Source of the DNA: Roseicella aerolata
GTDB taxonomy: Bacteria > Pseudomonadota > Alphaproteobacteria > Acetobacterales > Acetobacteraceae
Assembly: GCF_020523605.1 (NCBI RefSeq)
Contig: NZ_JAJAQI010000045.1
Span: 1 to 40,857, forward strand
DNA length: 40,857 bases
Direction: 5' to 3'
Both the position numbers and the translations under genes were made by a program. Numbering within the stretch: position 1 is the first letter of the stretch; the number at the start of each line of letters is the position of its first letter. Of this stretch, positions 24,005-31,724 are shown piece after piece. The notes beneath the pieces are model-generated. The model made no database searches. It was not told the origin of the DNA and saw only the letters and a program-made list of their open reading frames with translations.

Positions 24005-24688
24005 ATGACGGGTGGTTTTCCGCTCGACCTGATCCTCTTCGCCATGGTCGCGGCCTTCCTGGTCCTCCGGCTGCGCAGCGTGCTCGGCCGCCGGACCGGG
24101 TTCGAGCGTCCACCGCAGCCCGAGCCGCGCCCCACGGGCTTCGACCCGCGCGGTCCCCGCACCCTCGACGGCACGGCGGAGGAGGTGCAGCCGGCCGCCT
24201 CCGGCAGTGGCGCGCGCCATGTGCTGCCCGATCCGCGCACGCCGGTGGGCCAGGCGCTCGGCCGCATCGCCGCGGTCGAGCGCAGCTTCGACCCTGACAG
24301 CTTCCTCAGCGGGGCGGAGGGCGCCTTCCGCATGATCGTCACCGCCTTCGCGGCCGGCGATCGCCAGACCCTGCGCGCCCTGCTCTCGGACGATACCTAT
24401 GCGGGGTTCGAGCAGGCGATCACGGCGCGCGAGCAGGCCGGCGAGTCCCAGCGGACCGAGCTGCGCGCGGTCCATGAGCTGGGGATCGAGGCGGCCGATC
24501 TGCGCGGCAATACCGCCGAGGTGACCGTGCGCTTCGTCACCGACCAGGTGAACATGACCACCGCCCGGAACGGCGAGGTCGTTGCCGGCAGCGACGCGAT
24601 CACCGAGCTGACCGATATCTGGACTTTCCAGCGCGATATCGGCTCCTCCGACCCGACCTGGCGGTTGGTGGCCACCCGCAGCGCCTGA
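24005..24688 (+). CDS. Tim44/TimA-family membrane-associated protein
   Basis: 227-aa protein with one N-terminal membrane helix (PLDLILFAMVAAFLVLRLR, ~6-24), a Pro/Arg-rich linker, and a C-terminal Tim44-like domain from ~95 (FDPDSFLSGAEGAFRMIVTAFAAGD) to the end (WTFQRDIGSSDPTWRLVATR). It is the bacterial relative of the mitochondrial import motor anchor; the bacterial role is at the inner membrane but not well defined. The start is fixed by AAAAGGAG six bases upstream of the ATG. It precedes mltA by a short spacer, as is common in alphaproteobacteria. Confidence 0.92.
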   Translation: MTGGFPLDLILFAMVAAFLVLRLRSVLGRRTGFERPPQPEPRPTGFDPRGPRTLDGTAEEVQPAASGSGARHVLPDPRTPVGQALGRIAAVERSFDPDSFLSGAEGAFRMIVTAFAAGDRQTLRALLSDDTYAGFEQAITAREQAGESQRTELRAVHELGIEAADLRGNTAEVTVRFVTDQVNMTTARNGEVVAGSDAITELTDIWTFQRDIGSSDPTWRLVATRSA

Positions 24689-24708
24689 CCCCCTTGCGCC
24701 ACGGCCGC

Positions 24709-25848
24709 ATGCCGCGGGTTTCGCGCGGGGCTGATCCCGGCTTGGGCCACCCTGCCCGGCAGGCAAGGCGCCGCCCCCTCTGGCGGCGCCTTTTGCATGC
24801 CTGCACCCTGCTGCTGGCCACCGGCGCGGCGGCGCAGGAAGCACCGCGGCCCGTCGCCTTCACCGAGCTGCCCAGCTGGGGGGAGGAGGATGCGGCGGCG
24901 GCGCTCGCCCCCTTCCTCGCCACCTGCCGGGAACTGGCGCGCCGCGATCCGGCGCAGCCGCTGGGCGGGACCGGATCGCTGGCCGCGCTTGGCGGCCGGC
25001 CGGCCGACTGGGCGGCCACCTGCCTGGAGGCGGCGGCGGTGCCGCCCGGCGAGGCGGCGGCCCGCGCCTTCCTGGAACGCCGCCTCCAGCCCTTCGCCCT
25101 CGGGACCGGGCTGCTGACCGGCTATGTCGAGTTGGAGCTGCCGGGCGCCCTCACCCCCGATCCGGCCTGGCCGACCCCGCTGCGCGGCCCGCCGCCGACC
25201 CCGCCCGAGGGCGCGCTCCTGCCCGACCGCGCGGCGATCGAGGCCGGGGCGCTGGACGGGCTTGCGCCGCACCTCGCCTATGCCGACCCGGTGGATGCCT
25301 TCTTCCTGCAGATCCAGGGCTCCGGCCGGCTGGTGCTGCCGGATGGCGGGCTGCTGCGGCTGGGCTTCGCGGGCAAGAACGGCCATCCCTACCGCGCCAT
25401 CGGCCGGGTGCTGGTGGAGCGCGGGGAGATCCCGCTGGAGGCGATGTCCATGCAGGCGCTGCGCGCCTGGCTGGCCGCCGCCCCGGCCGAGGCGGCACGG
25501 GCGCTGCTGCATACGAACCCTTCCTATGTCTTCTTCCGCCGGATGGAGGCGCTGCGGCCGGATGAGGGGCCGCCGGGCACGCTCGGCGTGCCGCTGACGC
25601 CGGAGCGGTCGCTGGCGGTGGACCCGGCCATCGTCCCGCTCGGCGCCCCGGTCTTCGTGGTGACGCGGGACCCGCTGGCGGGCACGCCGATCCGGCGCCT
25701 GGTGCATGCCCAGGACACGGGTGGCGCCATCCGCGGCCGGGCGCGCGGCGACCTGTTCTGGGGCTGGGGGGAGGAGGCGGTGGCCAAGGCCGGGGTGATG
25801 CGCGAGGCGGTGGAGATGTTCGTGCTGGTGCCGCGCGGCGCGCCCTGA
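24709..25848 (+). CDS. mltA: membrane-bound lytic murein transglycosylase A
   Basis: 379-aa peptidoglycan lytic transglycosylase. A signal-like N-terminus (RRRPLWRRLLHACTLLLATG, cut near AAAQ) has no lipobox. The MltA barrel domain runs through the middle (GTGLLTGYVELELPG; VDAFFLQIQGSGRLVLPDGG; GFAGKNGHPYRAIGR), and the C-terminal 3D domain has VPLGAPVFV and AQDTGGAIRGRARGDLFWGW with the catalytic Asp pair. The start is uncertain: ATG 24709 and TTG 24694 both lack ribosome sites, and a strong terminator-like hairpin lies inside the leader coding region. It probably shares a transcript with the Tim44-like gene. Confidence 0.9.
   Translation: MPRVSRGADPGLGHPARQARRRPLWRRLLHACTLLLATGAAAQEAPRPVAFTELPSWGEEDAAAALAPFLATCRELARRDPAQPLGGTGSLAALGGRPADWAATCLEAAAVPPGEAAARAFLERRLQPFALGTGLLTGYVELELPGALTPDPAWPTPLRGPPPTPPEGALLPDRAAIEAGALDGLAPHLAYADPVDAFFLQIQGSGRLVLPDGGLLRLGFAGKNGHPYRAIGRVLVERGEIPLEAMSMQALRAWLAAAPAEAARALLHTNPSYVFFRRMEALRPDEGPPGTLGVPLTPERSLAVDPAIVPLGAPVFVVTRDPLAGTPIRRLVHAQDTGGAIRGRARGDLFWGWGEEAVAKAGVMREAVEMFVLVPRGAP
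24765..24794 (+). terminator. terminator-like hairpin inside the mltA leader
   Basis: GGCGCCGCC (24767-24775) pairs perfectly with GGCGGCGCC (24782-24790) around CCCTCT. AA precedes the stem and TTTT follows it. This is the best intrinsic-terminator shape in the window. It is 76 bases after the Tim44-like stop codon, but in frame it also encodes the charged part of the MltA signal peptide. Confidence 0.6.
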
Positions 25849-25920
25849 GCGGCAGCCGGCTTGTTGCGCTCATGCCATGCGTGGGCATCGTTTCGCGGCG
25901 GGCGCGGCCCCCTCCCCGTG

Positions 25921-26018
25921 GATTGCGTTCAGGACCGCCCGCCCATCCGCGATAGCTCCTTGTTTTTCTGGCAGAGTCACGCGTCCGGTCGTTCACGGCC
26001 TCCCGCGATCTGCTCTAG
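25921..26018 (-). repeat. two-hairpin dispersed repeat, copy E (inverted)
   Basis: On the - strand it reads CTAGAGCAGATCGCGGGAGG and aligns with copy A through CGTGAACG and TGACTCTGC. Then, after an AT-rich spacer, it matches the second hairpin (CGGATGGGCG ... TGAACGCAATCC). It ends 10 bases before the ATG of the LutA-like gene, so it forms most of that gene's leader. The remaining 25849-25920 bases hold no gene. Confidence 0.7.
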
Positions 26019-26027
26019 ATTACGGGC

Positions 26028-26795
26028 ATGCTCCAGACCCGGCCGCGCGTCGCGCTCTTCGTCACCTGCCTCGTCGACCTCTACCGGCCGAATGTCGGCT
26101 TCTCCGCCATCAAGCTGCTGGAGGAGGCCGGCTGCCTGGTGGAGGTGCCGGAGGCGCAGACCTGCTGCGGCCAGCCCGCCTACAACAGCGGCGACCGGGC
26201 GACGGCGAAGGACCTGGCCCGCGCCGTTGTCGATGCCTTCCTGCCCTATGACTACACGGTGGTGCCCAGCGGCTCCTGCGGCGGGCAGATCGCCCACCAC
26301 TATCCCGGCCTTTTCGCCGACGACCCGCATTACCGCGGCAAGTCCGAGGCCCTGGCGGCGAAGACGCATGAGCTGGTGAGCTTCCTGACCGACGTGCTCG
26401 GGGTGGAGAGCGTCCAGGCACGGTATGACGGCGTCATCACCTATCACGACAGCTGCGCCGGCCTGCGCGAGCTCGGCATCAAGCAGCAGCCCCGCACGCT
26501 GCTCGGCACGGTGCAGGGCGCGACGCTGAAGGAACTGCCGGATGCCGAGATCTGCTGCGGCTTCGGCGGCACCTTCTGCGTGAAGTACCCGGACATCTCG
26601 ACCCGCATGGTCGCGGACAAGGCGAAGGCGATCGCCTCCACCGGCGCGGACATGGTGCTGGCGGGCGATATGGGCTGCCTGCTGAACATGGCCGGGCGGC
26701 TGAAGCGGGAAGGCCTGCCGGTGCAGGTCCGCCATGTGGCCGAGGTGCTGGCCGGCCGCACCAGGGAGGCGCCGGCGATCGGCGAGACGGAATGA
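26028..26795 (+). CDS. LutA/LldE-like (Fe-S)-binding protein with two CCG domains
   Basis: 255-aa protein of the lactate-utilisation A family, made of two cysteine-rich CCG domains. Clear signatures are VALFVTCLVDLYRPNVGFSA at the start, AQTCCGQPAYNSGD at about 43-56, SGSCGGQIAHHYP at about 83-95, TYHDSCAGLRELG, and EICCGFGGTFCVKYPDIS at about 181-198. LutA normally works with LutB and LutC in L-lactate oxidation; neither is present here. Instead its stop overlaps the start of a 2OG-Fe dioxygenase gene by 4 bases. No strong ribosome site is visible, because repeat E occupies the leader. Confidence 0.9.
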   Translation: MLQTRPRVALFVTCLVDLYRPNVGFSAIKLLEEAGCLVEVPEAQTCCGQPAYNSGDRATAKDLARAVVDAFLPYDYTVVPSGSCGGQIAHHYPGLFADDPHYRGKSEALAAKTHELVSFLTDVLGVESVQARYDGVITYHDSCAGLRELGIKQQPRTLLGTVQGATLKELPDAEICCGFGGTFCVKYPDISTRMVADKAKAIASTGADMVLAGDMGCLLNMAGRLKREGLPVQVRHVAEVLAGRTREAPAIGETE

Positions 26796-27538
26796 GCGCT
26801 GCCCTTCAGCTTCCCCCGACCGACCCGCTGCCGGCGCAGGTGGCGGAGCGCGGCTTCGCCCTGGTCCGCGGCGCGGAGATGGCGGCGCGGCTCGGCCTCT
26901 CCGCCGCCGCGCTCGATGCCTTCGCCGCGAGCTGGGAGCGGCTGGAGACCGACAGCTTCATGGCCGATGGCGGCCGCTACCGCCGCCGGCGCCATGCCAA
27001 CTTCACCGCCCGCGCGGGCCTGCCCGGCCATCTCCGCGGCCCGCACCGGCCGCATTTCCAGGCCGTGGTCCATAACAGCCTGAATGGCGGGGTGGAGCGC
27101 TGGTTCGGCCCGATGGAGGATGCCGTGGCGGCAAGCCCGCCGATGCAGGCGCTGCTCGGGCTCGGCCGCGCGGTCGCCGATGCGCGGAGCCCGGGATGCG
27201 ACTGGTTCGTCGAGGCGCACCAGTTCCGGATCGAGGCCGCGGCCGGTGCGCCCGGCTACCCCACGCCCGAGGGCGTGCACCATGACGGCGTGGACTATGT
27301 GCTGATCGGCATGATCGCCCGCACCAACCTCGCGGGCGGCGAGACGCTGATCACCGACGATGCGGGGATGGAGCTGGCACGCTTCACCCTGCTCGACCGG
27401 CTGGACACCGCCTTCGTCGATGACCGGCGCGTGATGCATGGCGTGACGCCGGTGGGCCCGGCGGATCCGGCGCTGCCCTCCTGCCGGGACGTGCTGGTCA
27501 TCACCTGGAAGCGGGGCGGACCGGCCCCTCGCGCCTGA
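26792..27538 (+). CDS. 2OG-Fe(II) dioxygenase family protein
   Basis: 248-aa protein resembling the 2OG-Fe_Oxy_2 family (free amino-acid hydroxylases such as isoleucine dioxygenases). Visible features are VAERGFALVRGAEMA at the start, RRRRHANFTAR, VEAHQFRIEA, the iron-binding HHDGVD at about 167-172, and the distal His in RVMHGVTPV at about 213-221. The metal triad (His, Asp, His) is therefore present. The ATGA overlap with the LutA-like gene indicates co-translation. The substrate is unknown; a free amino acid is a reasonable guess from the family, but not from the sequence itself. Confidence 0.85.
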   Translation: MSAALQLPPTDPLPAQVAERGFALVRGAEMAARLGLSAAALDAFAASWERLETDSFMADGGRYRRRRHANFTARAGLPGHLRGPHRPHFQAVVHNSLNGGVERWFGPMEDAVAASPPMQALLGLGRAVADARSPGCDWFVEAHQFRIEAAAGAPGYPTPEGVHHDGVDYVLIGMIARTNLAGGETLITDDAGMELARFTLLDRLDTAFVDDRRVMHGVTPVGPADPALPSCRDVLVITWKRGGPAPRA

Positions 27539-27638
27539 GCGCCGATTCGCCGCGGGCCGATGTTGTCGCAGCGGCCCGAGTGCCCTGGCCGGTACGCCCG
27601 TCCGCGATCCGCCTTGTCCCGCAGGCCGCCGCGCCGCG

Positions 27639-27956
27639 TCAGCGCGGCAGGCCGGACCCCGAGGAGAAGACCGGTGCCTCTCCCGGCCGTTGGATCATCG
27701 AACCACCCCCCGGCAGGGGCGTGACATAGGTCGGCGGCTCGCCGAGGCGGTGGATCGTATAACCCCCGTTCGGCTGCGGCGTGATGAAGGAGGGCTCACC
27801 GGTGGGCGACAGGACCGTCCGGGCCTGGGCAGGGGGGCGGGTGGTGCCGGGGCCCGGCGGCGCGCCCGTGCTGCCCGGGAGTGGCTGTGCGAAGGCGGGG
27901 CCCGCGGCCGCCAGGGCCAGCATGACGGCACCGAGAATGGCAATCGCAGGGGTCAT
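27639..27956 (-). CDS. small secreted protein with ~20-residue tandem repeats
   Basis: 105-aa protein I do not recognise. Residues 1-23 are a signal peptide (AIAILGAVMLALAAAGPAFA, cut before QPLPG). The mature part is Pro/Gly-rich. Two and a half imperfect repeats start at G53, G72 and G92, with the pattern GEP-(S/T)-aromatic-(I/V)-TP-x-P-x-GG-x-x-I-x-R. It has no cysteine and no membrane segment after the signal. The ATG is preceded by GAGG at suitable spacing. It is convergent with the dioxygenase gene and divergent from the amidase gene. A periplasmic or surface role is inferred only from the signal peptide. Confidence 0.75.
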   Translation of the reverse strand: MTPAIAILGAVMLALAAAGPAFAQPLPGSTGAPPGPGTTRPPAQARTVLSPTGEPSFITPQPNGGYTIHRLGEPPTYVTPLPGGGSMIQRPGEAPVFSSGSGLPR

Positions 27957-28025
27957 GGCGGACCTCGTTAGGACGTCGTGACGATAGCACCGGCCCGGCG
28001 CCGGTCATGTCACGTGCGGGAGACC

Positions 28026-28044
28026 CCCCGCCTGCAGGGCGGGG
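28026..28044. other. hairpin in the divergent gap 27957-28232
   Basis: CCCCGCC pairs perfectly with GGCGGGG around TGCAG. The 276-base gap between the secreted-protein start and the amidase start must contain both promoters, but no convincing -35/-10 pair was identified. No other feature was seen in it. Confidence 0.3.
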
Positions 28045-28232
28045 CGCGGCTTCGGGCGAGGGCGCAGCGATGCGCGGCATCCCGGCTCGCCGGCCCCTGC
28101 CCACCCCGCGGACCGCACGGCCCGGCCAGATGGACAGCGCGCGCAAACCGCGAGACACGGGAGCAGCGGTTCGGCACCGATGGCCGCCGGCGGGAGGCCG
28201 TGCCCTCCCCGCCCCAATCCGGAGACGCGCGC

Positions 28233-29618
28233 ATGCAGCATCTGCCCCCCGAGACCTGGCGCTGGGACGCCGTGGACATCGCCCGCGCCATCCGCCTCGG
28301 CGCCCTGTCGGCGCGGGAGGCGACGGCGGCCGCGCTCGCGCGGCTCGAGGCGGTGAACCCGGCGATCAATGCGGTGGTGGACCCGCTGCCGGAACTCGCC
28401 CTTGCCGCCGCCGAGGCCGCCGATGCGGCGCGGGCGCGGGGCGAGCCGCTCGGGCCGCTGCATGGCGTGCCGGTCACGGTGAAGGTGAATGCCGACATGG
28501 CCGGCCGCGCCACCACCAATGGCGTGGTCGCCTTCCGCGACGCGGTCGCGCCGGAGGACAGCGCCGTCATCGGCAACATGCGCAAGGCCGGCGCCGTCGT
28601 CATCGGCCGCACCAATACGCCCGCCTTCTCCTGGCGCTGGTTCACCGACAACGACCTGCACGGGAAGACCCTCAATCCCTGGAGCGCGGGGCACACCCCG
28701 GGCGGCTCCTCGGGCGGCGCCGGCGCCGCGGTCGCGGCCGGCATCGGCGCGATTGCGCATGGCAACGATATCGGCGGGTCCGTCCGCTACCCTGCCTATG
28801 CCTGCGGCGTCGCCGGGCTGCGCCCCTCCTTCGGCCGCATCCCGGCCTTCAACCCGGGCGCCAGGGGGGAGCGCCCGCTCTCCGCCCAGATCCTCTCGAC
28901 CCAGGGGCCGCTGACGCGGCGGGTGCGCGACCTGCGCCTGGCGCTGGCGGCGATGGCGGCGCCCGACTGGCGCGACCCCTGGCAGGCCCCCGTGCCGCTG
29001 GAAGGCCCGCCGCTGCCGCGGCCGATCCGCGTCGCGCTCTGCGCCGACCCGGCGGGCCAGGGCGTCCACCCCGCCGTCGCCGCCGCGGTGCAGGCCGCCG
29101 GCGAGGCGCTGGCCAGGGCGGGCTATGCGGTGGAAGAAGCGGCGCCGCCCGGCTTCGCCGCCGTCGCCGCGGACTGGGACGCCTTCATCCATGCCGAGGC
29201 GACGGTCTTCATGAAGGAGGGCTTCGAGACCCTCGCCGATGCCAGGGCGCGCACGATCTTCGGGGAGATGGCGGAGCGGCCCCTGCCGGCGCTGCCGGAC
29301 TGGATGCGGCTGCTGGCCGGCCGCGCCACCCACCAGCGGGCCTGGGCGGCCTTCATGCAGGAGCGGCCGCTGCTGCTGATCCCCGTCTCGGCCGAGCCAC
29401 CCTTCCCGCAGGGGCTGGACGAGCAGGACTTCCCGCGCGTGTTCCGGGCGCAGGCGCCGCTCTTCCCGACCGTGCTGCTGGGCCTGCCGAGCGTCTCCGT
29501 GCCGACCGGCGTCGTGAACGGCCTGCCCATGGGCGTGCAGGTGGTGGCGCCGCGCTGGCGGGAGGACCTGGCGATCGAGGCGGCCTTCCCGATGCCGACG
29601 CCCATCGATCCGCGCTGA
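28233..29618 (+). CDS. amidase signature family enzyme
   Basis: 461-aa hydrolase of amide bonds (amidase signature family, Ser-cisSer-Lys). Lys84 lies in GVPVTVKVNADM, the cis-Ser is in the GGSSGG motif at 157-162, and the nucleophilic Ser183 in NDIGGSVRYPA. Family segments GRTNTPAFSWRWFTDNDLHG and CGVAGLRPSFGRIPAF also fit. The ATG at 28233 is preceded by GGAG and gives a normal length; the 85 open codons upstream are low-complexity and rejected. The GGVxxxGxPxGVQV-like C-terminal segment is present as GVVNGLPMGVQVVAP. The substrate is unknown; it stands alone on the + strand. Confidence 0.92.
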   Translation: MQHLPPETWRWDAVDIARAIRLGALSAREATAAALARLEAVNPAINAVVDPLPELALAAAEAADAARARGEPLGPLHGVPVTVKVNADMAGRATTNGVVAFRDAVAPEDSAVIGNMRKAGAVVIGRTNTPAFSWRWFTDNDLHGKTLNPWSAGHTPGGSSGGAGAAVAAGIGAIAHGNDIGGSVRYPAYACGVAGLRPSFGRIPAFNPGARGERPLSAQILSTQGPLTRRVRDLRLALAAMAAPDWRDPWQAPVPLEGPPLPRPIRVALCADPAGQGVHPAVAAAVQAAGEALARAGYAVEEAAPPGFAAVAADWDAFIHAEATVFMKEGFETLADARARTIFGEMAERPLPALPDWMRLLAGRATHQRAWAAFMQERPLLLIPVSAEPPFPQGLDEQDFPRVFRAQAPLFPTVLLGLPSVSVPTGVVNGLPMGVQVVAPRWREDLAIEAAFPMPTPIDPR

Positions 29619-29677
29619 GGGGGGCTTTGCCCCCTCACCCTGGGTCCGGGCCGGGTTCCGGCCTGGCGGATGGGGTT

Positions 29678-29700
29678 CGGGGAAGGCCCTGCCTTCCCCG
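29678..29700. terminator. hairpin between amidase and dctM
   Basis: CGGGGAAGG (29678-29686) pairs perfectly with CCTTCCCCG (29692-29700). A second, weaker hairpin (GAGGGGGGC/GCCCCCTC) lies at about 29617-29637. They separate convergent genes, so a two-way terminator is likely although T-runs are absent. Confidence 0.5.
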
Positions 29701-29703
29701 ATC

Positions 29704-31116
29704 TCACCGGAAGACCGGCGGCGCGTCGTCCTCGGGCAGGTCGGGCAGCGGCACCTCGATGCGTACCGTGCTCGGGTCCACGCCGGTGCCCCGGTCCAGC
29801 CAGTAGGTCACGCTTTCCGGCCAGAGGATGACGATGGCCACCATGCAGAGCTGCAGCCCGACCCAGGGGACGGCGCCCCAGTAGATGTCCTTGGTCAGCA
29901 CCTCCTTCGGCGCGACGCCGCGCAGGTAGAACAGCGCGAAGCCGAAGGGCGGGTGCATGAAGCTGGTCTGCAGGTTCACGCAGAGCAGCACGCCGAACCA
30001 GACCAGGTCGATCCCGAGCTTGGCGGCGACCGGCGCCAGCAGCGGCACGACGATGAAGGCGATCTCGAAGAAGTCGAGGAAGAAGGCCAGGAAGAAGACG
30101 AAGAGGTTGACCACCACCAGGAAGCCGGTCTGGCCGCCCGGCAGGTGCGACAGCAGGTGCTCGATCCAGATGCCGCCATCGACGCCCTGGAAGACCAGGC
30201 TGAAGACGGTGGCGCCGATCAGGATGAAGATCACCATGGCGGTGATCCGCATCGTGTTGCCCATCGCCTCCCGCAGCAGGGCGTAGGTGAAGCGGCCGTT
30301 CACGACGGCCAGGAACAGGGCGCCCATCGCGCCCATGGCGCCGGCCTCGGTCGGCGTGGCCAGGCCGAGGAAGATCGTGCCGAGAACCAGGAACATCAGC
30401 ACGACGGAGGGCACCATGCCCTTCAGCACCTTGGCATAGAGCGGCCAGCCGCGCTGGGTCCGCGCTTCCTCCGGCAGGGGCGGCATGCGGTGCGGCGCGA
30501 AGATCGCCACCACCGCGATGAAGCTGAGGAAGAGCAGGATCTGCATCGCGGCCGGGCCGATCGCGCCGGCATACATGTCCCCGACCGACTTGCCGAGCTG
30601 GTCGCCGAGCACGATCAGCACGAGGGAGGGCGGGATGAGCTGCGCGATGGTGCCGGAGGCGGCGATGACGCCGGTCGCGATGCGCATGTCGTAGCCGTAG
30701 CGCATCATCACCGGCAGGCTGATCATGCCCATGGCGATGACGCTGGCCGCGACCGTGCCGGTGATGGCGCCGAGCACCGCGCCGACCAGCACGATGGCGA
30801 AGGCGAGCCCGCCCGGCCGCTTGCCGAAGAGCTGGCCGGTGCCCTCGAGCAGGTCCTCCGCCAGGCCGCAGCGCTCGAGGATCGCCCCCATCAGGGTGAA
30901 GAAGGGGATCGCGAGGAGCAGCTCGTTCGACAGGATGCCGAAGACCCGCAGCGGCAGGTTGCCGAGATAGGCCTCGGTGAAGAAGCCGAGCTCGATCGAC
31001 AGGAAGCCGAAGAACAGCCCCACCGCGGAGAGGCTGAAGGCCACCGGGAAGCCGAACAGCAGGAACAGCACCAGGCCGCCGAACATCAGCGGCGGCATCA
31101 GGTCGAGGGAAATCAC
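29704..31116 (-). CDS. dctM: TRAP transporter large permease, DctM type
   Basis: 470-aa inner-membrane protein with about 12 helices, the transport subunit of a tripartite ATP-independent periplasmic transporter. Family segments include LFLLFGFPVAFSLSAVGLFF at the start, FTLMGAILERCGLAEDLLEG near 75, GMISLPVMMRYGYD, IAQLIPPSLVLIVLGDQLG and the C-terminal TSFMHPPFGFALFYLRGVAP. The last ~30 residues are an acidic tail (DLPEDDAPP). The GTG start follows AAGGAAG at proper spacing. It is the last gene of the dctPQM operon, 31 bases after dctQ. It couples solute entry to the sodium or proton gradient. Confidence 0.95.
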   Translation of the reverse strand: MISLDLMPPLMFGGLVLFLLFGFPVAFSLSAVGLFFGFLSIELGFFTEAYLGNLPLRVFGILSNELLLAIPFFTLMGAILERCGLAEDLLEGTGQLFGKRPGGLAFAIVLVGAVLGAITGTVAASVIAMGMISLPVMMRYGYDMRIATGVIAASGTIAQLIPPSLVLIVLGDQLGKSVGDMYAGAIGPAAMQILLFLSFIAVVAIFAPHRMPPLPEEARTQRGWPLYAKVLKGMVPSVVLMFLVLGTIFLGLATPTEAGAMGAMGALFLAVVNGRFTYALLREAMGNTMRITAMVIFILIGATVFSLVFQGVDGGIWIEHLLSHLPGGQTGFLVVVNLFVFFLAFFLDFFEIAFIVVPLLAPVAAKLGIDLVWFGVLLCVNLQTSFMHPPFGFALFYLRGVAPKEVLTKDIYWGAVPWVGLQLCMVAIVILWPESVTYWLDRGTGVDPSTVRIEVPLPDLPEDDAPPVFR

Positions 31117-31147
31117 GCGCGCGCTTCCTTCAGGGTCTCAGGCCGAG

Positions 31148-31696
31148 TCACTGCTCGAGCCGCTCGTACTCGACCACCACCTCGCCCGCCGGCCGGATGC
31201 CGCGCAGCAGGGCGAAGCGCTTGATCAGCTCGGACAGGCCCTGGAGCGTCAGCAGCAGGAAGCCGATCGGCATCAGGATCTTCACCGGCCAGCGCAGCAG
31301 GCCGCCGGCATTGGGCGAGCCTTCGTCCCGCAGGAAGCTGTCGAGGAAGAAGGGCCAGGTCATCCAGGTCAGCAGCACGCAGGCCGGCAACAGGAAGACG
31401 ATGATCCCCACCACATCGACCCAGAGCCGGCCGCGCTCGGACAGCGCGCCATAGACCAGGTCCACCCGCACATGCGCGTTGCGGAACAGGGTATAGGAGG
31501 TGCCGAGCATGACGATGGCGGCGAAGAGGTACCACTGCACCTCCAGCCAGGCATTCGAACTGTAGGAGATGCCGTAGCGCATGAGCGCGTTGCTGGCGCT
31601 GACCGCGCAGGCCAGCAGCACCGCCCAGTCGGCCAGCTTGCCGACCGCGGCATTCAGCCTGTCGACGCCGCGGCTGAAAGCGAACAGGGGACCCAT
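31148..31696 (-). CDS. dctQ: TRAP transporter small permease, DctQ type
   Basis: 182-aa membrane protein with four helices, the small partner of DctM. Helices lie at about 18-38 (GKLADWAVLLACAVSASNAL), 50-72, 88-112 and 140-160. The conserved EVQWYLFAAIVMLGTSYTLF and NAHVRVDLVYG motifs are present. The ATG at 31696 follows GGGAGG at 10 bases, so the 61 open codons upstream, antisense to dctP, are excluded. It lies between dctP (29 bases upstream) and dctM. Confidence 0.93.
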   Translation of the reverse strand: MGPLFAFSRGVDRLNAAVGKLADWAVLLACAVSASNALMRYGISYSSNAWLEVQWYLFAAIVMLGTSYTLFRNAHVRVDLVYGALSERGRLWVDVVGIIVFLLPACVLLTWMTWPFFLDSFLRDEGSPNAGGLLRWPVKILMPIGFLLLTLQGLSELIKRFALLRGIRPAGEVVVEYERLEQ

Positions 31697-31724
31697 CGGG
31701 CGCGTAACCTCCCTCGGCAGCGTC

